Part shown: piece after piece, positions 17,419 to 21,880 of the stretch | Position numbering within the stretch: the first letter of the stretch is position 1 | Layout of the letters: every line of letters starts with the position of its first letter | Source of the DNA: Nemertoderma westbladi | Lineage: Eukaryota; Xenacoelomorpha; Nemertodermatida; Nemertodermatidae | Assembly: GCA_032718475.1 (NCBI GenBank) | Contig: JAUCBJ010005122.1 | Span: forward strand, 1 to 21,880 | DNA length: 21,880 nucleotides | Direction: 5' to 3' | Notes under the pieces: generated by a model | Seen by the model: the letters and a program-made list of their open reading frames with translations, nothing else | Databases searched by the model: none | What the model was told of the DNA's origin: nothing | Translations under genes and position numbers: made by a program

Positions 17419-18183
17419 TCAGTTACCCAAGACATTGCCCTGCCCCCAACGGTGTCTGGCGCCACCACCACCCCCATCATCCGGTGGCGGTCCGCCGCCA
17501 CGAGGCTGTGGCGCCACACCGAAACCAGCCACTGCACCCCTCCGGTTCGGCAACCAACGGTACATAAACTGGGGAGTACTGAGAAACTGCCTACCACCGA
17601 AATCCTGCGGGTACTTAAACATAAGGAAGAAATAAAGATGGCCAACAAGAATACCAATGAGTTCTGAGAATCCGCCACCTTTTAGAATCATATTGAAGGC
17701 GAGTAGAATCCAAGGCAGGTACATCGCTTTAAATTGTGTGCCGAACCAGAAGGATACTATTTGGTCTCGATTTAGTTGGCACCACACGTATAGGACGGCA
17801 ACAACCATAGGGTCCATAAGCAGTAGGATCTCGGCAAGTAAACCGATGGCAACCAGACAACCCCATAGGAATGTTAGCATAAACAGAAAATCGGCTGGTC
17901 TGCCGTCAAACAGTCCTGTTTCAAGGCGGTTGCTGTAGCTGTACAGGAAGTATAGGTTAATCAGGTAATGGAATCCAGTTTGTGGAGAGATAGGGTAGTA
18001 CACTAGAGCAGTGAACGGTCGCCATATCTGGAACTTATGGAACAGCCATTCCCAGTACAGGACCATCAACTTTGGACTGAATAAACCGAAGCGACCCAGC
18101 AGTGGAAAGACAACTGATAAAGTGAACCAGTATCTAGTTATCAGTGGAATACTTCGGTACCAATCTCCGAGATCTCCTGCCAT
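17419..18183 (-). CDS. DERL1: Derlin-1-like ER-associated degradation protein, intronless
   Basis: Derlins are catalytically dead rhomboid-family proteins of the ER membrane that help retrotranslocate misfolded proteins to the p97/VCP segregase. This 254-residue ORF matches Derlin-1 length (about 250) and architecture: GDWYRSIPLITRYWF at the N-terminus, the WR motif (W54-R55 in FQIWRPFTAL), NLYFLYSYSNRLETG (76-90), FDGRPAD (92-98), LYVWCQLNRD (131-140), and GILVGH (177-182, the GxxxG of TM6). After LSTPQFMYRWLPNRRG (201-216) comes a Gly/Pro-rich tail ending in WGQGNVLG (246-253), the SHP box that binds p97. Six hydrophobic segments are visible. Rhomboid catalytic Ser/His are not expected. The start ATG has A at -3 and G at +4. 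The single exon is notable because vertebrate DERL1 is multi-exonic. The ORF is intact and probably functional. Confidence 0.96.
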   Translation of the reverse strand: MAGDLGDWYRSIPLITRYWFTLSVVFPLLGRFGLFSPKLMVLYWEWLFHKFQIWRPFTALVYYPISPQTGFHYLINLYFLYSYSNRLETGLFDGRPADFLFMLTFLWGCLVAIGLLAEILLLMDPMVVAVLYVWCQLNRDQIVSFWFGTQFKAMYLPWILLAFNMILKGGGFSELIGILVGHLYFFLMFKYPQDFGGRQFLSTPQFMYRWLPNRRGAVAGFGVAPQPRGGGPPPDDGGGGGARHRWGQGNVLGN

Positions 18184-19140
18184 TATAATGTAGGCAAGTC
18201 TGCAAGTTGTTCTTACTGAATTAAGTACAATATATGTATAATACTGAATAACGTACTGCCGTAAGTTACAATTAGCAGATTAGACCTACTGAATTATTAT
18301 CAGCTAATGCAGTAATGTTGTAATGAGCTACTGAGCTACGTCAGTATGTCCAGATGTCAGTACAGCAGTATGTATGTAGGCCTAGTTCAGTAGTTACAAT
18401 CTCAACCTTTTGATTTGGGTTTTAGCCTATCTGTCTATTCTTGTATTAATATTCAGATATTGCAGTCCTGTAGCCTGCAGCACTGCCCACTGCAGTAGGC
18501 CTAGGGCTTTCTGGCTTTATATACTGACATATTGCTGTTGGCGGGCTGTTGGACTGTAGGCCTATTGCATTGCTTAAAACAGTCAGACAGTAAAAGGATG
18601 CTTCCCATTCCCAACTGCCCAGTGCGCATATTCCCAATTGGGGTAACCTACTGCTGCTACAGCCTCCTTCGTCGATCGAATTCGATAGGTCTGTAGGTAC
18701 CGGTACCGGTACAGCAGCACCTACTGAATACGTAAGCTCACGACACAGGCAGATAACTGTAAACAGCTACCGGTAGCTTTTAGGACAACAACTGTATTGT
18801 GCATTGCTATTGGCTACTGCTTTCTCATAACAACCAAAGCAGAACATGACACGTCATGAAAAAATATAAACTGTTAAATTCAAAATTAAGCTAATAAGTA
18901 AGTACCGGTATAAAGCTCCACGCCGTCGTTGTCATGTTAAACGGAAAGGAAGGAATGGAAGCGTATATAATTATACAGTAGTAGCATTCATTATGTTATC
19001 ATTATTATATACAACATGCGGGGTAAATATTCACATAGTAAAATTGAATACCATATTATAATTAAATAATTAATATGCGCACAGTATAAAAGGTCAGTGA
19101 CCGGGTGAAAAATTATAATTCGTAAAATGAGATTCATGAC
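18184..19140. other. Upstream region of the Derlin gene; no other gene seen
   Basis: Presumably contains the Derlin promoter and 5' UTR on the minus strand, but I see no convincing TATA or initiator. Notable are TAGGCCTA-type words (18376, 18493, 18555), a CGGTACCGGTACCGGTA patch at about 18699-18713, and CpG-containing GATCGAATTCGAT near 18674-18687. Confidence 0.4.
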
Positions 19141-19159
19141 CTACTATAGATCTGAGACA

Positions 19160-19199
19160 GGGGGGGGAGGGGGTGGGGGGGGGGGGGGGGGTGGGGGGG
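19160..19199 (+). repeat. Interrupted poly-G tract (~40 nt)
   Basis: Four G-runs separated by single A or T, the longest about 17. A strong G-quadruplex candidate. Sequencing of such tracts is error-prone, so exact length is unreliable. Confidence 0.85.
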
Positions 19200-19260
19200 A
19201 CTGGACACAAAACCCGCCTTGGCGAATTAATATCCCGCCTCAATGTTAAATTCTCAATTT

Positions 19261-19311
19261 AGGGAAAGGAGCAGGTTACAGTGGCACGTTATTTTAACCA
19301 AAACAATAAAC
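19261..19311 (-). repeat. ~50 bp dispersed module copy
   Basis: The plus strand reads AGGGAAAGGAGCAGGTTACA, then ATTTTAACCAAAACAATAAAC. This is nearly the same as the copy at 48-96, including the preceding CAATTT, but here without any surrounding foldback arm. The module therefore exists independently of the large element. Confidence 0.75.
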
Positions 19312-20386
19312 TAAACATAATAGAACAGGTTTCAGTTTTATTTTTGAGAGTAATCAGCTGTTATTTGAGTCGAAATGATCCATACATACTTCCATGGGGG
19401 AGATGGAAGTAGTGCGGAGAGAAGTGGGAATTTAATAAATTTATAATGTTTAGATCAATTAGAACATATCTCATTCGACTCAAAATTCACACCTTAGTAT
19501 TTTGATAATATATTTGGCAATTGTTGGTGAAATTTAAAATGGTTTTCAGATTCGGAATCTGCAGATGAAGGCGGTTCTAATGACATATAATGACATGAAA
19601 AATAAAGCCGACAGAGGTGGCTAAATATTGCAAATTTTTATGTAACGTCCAACACGTAACGTCCGACACCATTCCGCACAACTTTGAATTGCAAATGTCA
19701 GCTTCAAAAGATCTGAAGTGCAATTTCGAAAACCTCTTCAAAAAATAGAATAGTTGAGCTACAATTTGAGCCCAAAAATATTAATTATATCACTCTTCGG
19801 CATTAATTGCAATCAAAAGTAAAATATGTACAATAAAAAGTGTCCTACTGTATTTTAGTAACGTCCGACACCTTTTTAAAAGTCAACTGTTTAAGAAGAA
19901 TAACGTTTCCCAATGCAGAGTATTTGCGCTATTCTAAAAGATTAATAAATTGTCTCATTTATTCAACGCAATCTGATGTCAAAAATTAATGTATTTTTGT
20001 AAATTTAAAGAAAAACATTCAAAAATCGAGAATGTCCGTAACGTACGTAAATTGCCCATATCTAATCAAAATTTGTACACTTTCTTATATAGGCTTTCGT
20101 GCTGCGCAAAGGCCCCAGAACGTCTAATGTGTGTGCGTTTGTCGCTGTGGTATGTGATTCGTTATATATATATATATATATTTTTTTTATTGAATTTGTT
20201 GTGAGCATCCGATCGGTCCATTGCAGACGATGGGATGTAGGCTACATTAATTGAGATAATTACTAATAATAATTATTATTATTTTACTAACAGCCAAAAA
20301 ACTACCCCGAAATAATAAAGTACATTTATGTACAAATATGTTTATATACATTTACAATGCATATACATTTATAATACATTTATTTA
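19312..20386. other. Non-coding stretch with AACGTCCGACAC words and a (TA)n run
   Basis: AACGTCCRACAC occurs at 19643-19654, 19658-19669 and 19860-19871, with a related GTCCGTAACGTACGT at about 20034. A TA dinucleotide repeat of about nine units lies near 20163-20180. No gene recognised; the small ORF at about 19989-20204 ends in the TA repeat and is not supported. Confidence 0.5.
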
Positions 20387-20729
20387 CAAATATGTAACAC
20401 AATTTGAATTTGGTTGAAGTACAGTAGCTAAGATATGAGCGTTTAAATGTTGCATGGTTTTGCACCGGCGCGAGGCTATTTTATTCAATTTAATAAATGA
20501 ATCATATTCTGGAATATTTTGTTTATCCAAATACGTAGCTGGGCAACAATGCATTACATCTTTAATCGTTATATTACGTAGCTATTCATACATTTAAAAA
20601 ATATTCCAGAATATGGTTTATTTATTAAATAGAATTAAATAGCCTGGCGCCGGTGCAAAACCATGCAACATTTTGAACGCTCATATCTCAGCTATTTTTC
20701 AACCAAATTCAAATTGTGTTACATATTTG
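20387..20729. mobile_element. Small foldback/MITE-like element, ~343 bp
   Basis: Bases 20387-20520 (CAAATATGTAACACAATTTG ... ATTCTGGAATATTTT) are mirrored at 20597-20729 with scattered differences. The ~76-bp loop is bounded by two TACGTAGCT words. The arms contain GCTRAGATATGAGCGTT and GGTTTTGCACCGGCGC. The first of these resembles a word in the arms of the 1-3449 element. No TSD could be fixed. Confidence 0.8.
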
Positions 20730-21001
20730 GAATCCTTGCATGACCAGCTTTCTATTGGTACCAACAAACAGCTATAAGGTAGAAGAATAACTACGGTGTA
20801 ACTGGTGTAATATCGCTGGAGACACTTTTTTCTTTTTTTAAACGCTTGTAGCTAAAGACTGAAAGCAAAAATAAAAATTCTGGCTCACCCAGTCAGTGGT
20901 CGGGAGGTGAAACTATCTGTCTATATATATGTATATATATATAACTCTATATAGTTTCAAATTTCATGAAATCTCATTAAGATTTGTCGAAAAATTAGGG
21001 A

Positions 21002-21017
21002 GGGGGGGGGGGGGGGG
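21002..21017 (+). repeat. Poly-G run (16)
   Basis: Sixteen consecutive G. Third long G/C homopolymer in the window outside the 3.6-kb element. Confidence 0.85.
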
Positions 21018-21213
21018 CGTGTCACTGAATTACGACACTATATTCTGGGACATGGTGTAATGGTATTGGCTACAACAGTACAATGTACACCACCGCTGTG
21101 ATTTACGTTAACGTAATTACAACAAGTAGGATACGCCCATATTTTATCACATCCATTCAATCAAGTATATTTAAATTTACCAATGGAGATTGAATTCTAG
21201 AATTTTATATTCC

Positions 21214-21220
21214 TATAAAA
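21214..21220 (+). promoter_or_regulatory. TATA-box-like element upstream of the basic-protein gene
   Basis: TATAAAA about 100 bases upstream of an ATG at 21319 and about 170 upstream of the well-supported coding frame. Position fits a core promoter for a short gene with a start site near 21245. AT-rich DNA makes a chance match possible. Confidence 0.35.
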
Positions 21221-21389
21221 CGGATGCGCGACATTTTGGTTTATTTTATAAGTAAAACAAATTTTGATTATAATTGTTGGATAATAAATAAGATTAGGGT
21301 AAGAAACAAATAAGCGCCATGATGACGAAGAATGACCAAGTCGAGTTGGGGGAGAAGGAAGTACAGAGTTGGGATTTAGTCGGCCATGA

Positions 21390-21719
21390 GAAGGAAGATT
21401 TAGTAAGCCAGTCAACCACCAGGAGAGATATGGAGAAAAGGAGACAGAAGAAACGAAAGGAAGTAAGAAGGGGAAGGGAAAGAAGAAGGGAAAGAAGAGC
21501 AGATCTAGGAGTCGCCGTGGTAAAGGAAGTCGGTCTAGAAGTCGTAGAGGAAAGGGGAAGAAAGGAAAGAAGATGAAGGGAAGATCGAAAAGTCGGGGGA
21601 AGAAAGGCGGTACACGATCAAGATCGAATTCCAAAGGGAGAAGATCCATAACGGACCTGTCAGTCAAAGAGTTCAAACAAATGTTGCAAAACAAAAACTT
21701 AAACAAGAATGAACAGTAA
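21390..21719 (+). CDS. Highly basic Arg/Ser/Lys/Gly-rich protein (terminal exon or small gene)
   Basis: The frame ends NKNLNKNEQ and TAA at 21717-21719. It is open from the stop at 21387-21389. It reads KGKGKKKGKK, the decapeptide SRSRSRRGKG twice (21498-21527, 21528-21557), KGRSKSRGKKGG, TRSRSNSKGRRS, then a non-basic tail ITDLSVKEFKQMLQNKNL. Eight of ten codons differ between the decapeptide copies without changing a residue, so this frame is real. The start is unresolved: an ATG with good context at 21319 opens another frame (to 21576), and a GTAAGA donor-like site lies at 21299. A short intron, a -1 shift or a sequence error could join them. Composition suggests a DNA- or RNA-binding protein such as a sperm nuclear basic protein or RS-rich factor; no family is recognised. 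Confidence 0.6.
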   Translation, partial: EGRFSKPVNHQERYGEKETEETKGSKKGKGKKKGKKSRSRSRRGKGSRSRSRRGKGKKGKKMKGRSKSRGKKGGTRSRSNSKGRRSITDLSVKEFKQMLQNKNLNKNEQ

Positions 21720-21815
21720 ATTAGTACACAAACAACACGTGCATTTATGGAAAACATAATGATTAATTATTTAATTAGTGATTTTTTGGATGCAATTTCT
21801 TATTAATATTTATTG

Positions 21816-21821
21816 AATAAA
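21816..21821 (+). terminator. Poly(A) signal AATAAA of the basic-protein gene
   Basis: AATAAA 96 bases after the stop codon at 21717-21719, in an AT-rich 3' UTR. Supports 21390-21719 as the 3' end of a transcribed gene. Confidence 0.6.
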
Positions 21822-21880
21822 GCCATGATACTGGCACTTGAAAGATACAGTAAATTTATATAAAATTTGAAAAATAATCT

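Noticed and set aside
17435-18193. Plus-strand ORFs opposite the Derlin gene
   Set aside because: Antisense shadows of a well-supported gene.
21197-21757. 186-codon minus-strand ORF rich in Phe/Leu/Pro
   Set aside because: Reverse complement of the purine-rich basic-protein gene. The synonymous decapeptide duplication and downstream AATAAA support the plus strand instead.

Overview
The window looks like nuclear DNA of a metazoan, most likely a marine invertebrate. It is AT-rich and gene-poor, with non-LTR and Penelope-like retroelements, foldback/MITE-like elements, eukaryotic polyadenylation signals, and one clear eukaryotic gene (Derlin). Frequent TACTGTA/TACAGTA and TAGGCCTA words suggest an invertebrate but do not fix the species. 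No bacterial features, CRISPR array, rRNA or tRNA were recognised.

Layout. 1-3449 is a large foldback element with ~0.9 kb inverted arms around a ~1.6 kb spacer rich in small repeats; its left edge runs off the window. 3681-3935 is a 10-bp tandem array with T-tracts in helical phase. 4.1-6.4 kb has no recognisable gene but several copies of a ~50 bp dispersed module. 6448-7140 is a second foldback element.

7.7-16.4 kb is a nested transposon stack that can be dissected from target-site duplications (TSDs). A Penelope-like element (PLE, minus strand; RT thumb and GIY-YIG endonuclease) is split by an RTE-like non-LTR retrotransposon (9113-15696, 9-bp TSD). That retrotransposon is split by a 3645-bp DNA element (10399-14043, 8-bp TSD) with G-rich tandem-repeat termini. 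Inside this lies a further inverted-repeat unit (11208-13633) carrying 12 copies of a CTGTAAC(G) word. The PLE 3' region was also hit by a 62-bp retrotransposon tail (11-bp TSD) and an 848-bp long-TIR MITE (9-bp TSD). Removing each insertion restores the interrupted frame or flank.

17419-18183 (minus) is an intact, intronless Derlin-1-like gene (ER-associated degradation) with a poly(A) signal. 18.2-21.2 kb is non-coding with G-homopolymers, a repeated AACGTCCGACAC word and a third foldback element. At the right end (plus strand) is a small gene or terminal exon for a very basic Arg/Ser/Lys/Gly-rich protein. It has a TATA-like box upstream and a poly(A) signal downstream, and a duplicated decapeptide whose codons differ only synonymously. 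Its start is unresolved.

Only the Derlin gene and the basic-protein gene look like host genes; nearly everything else is mobile-element or repeat material. The retroelement ORFs are frameshifted or deleted, so none of these copies appears autonomous.
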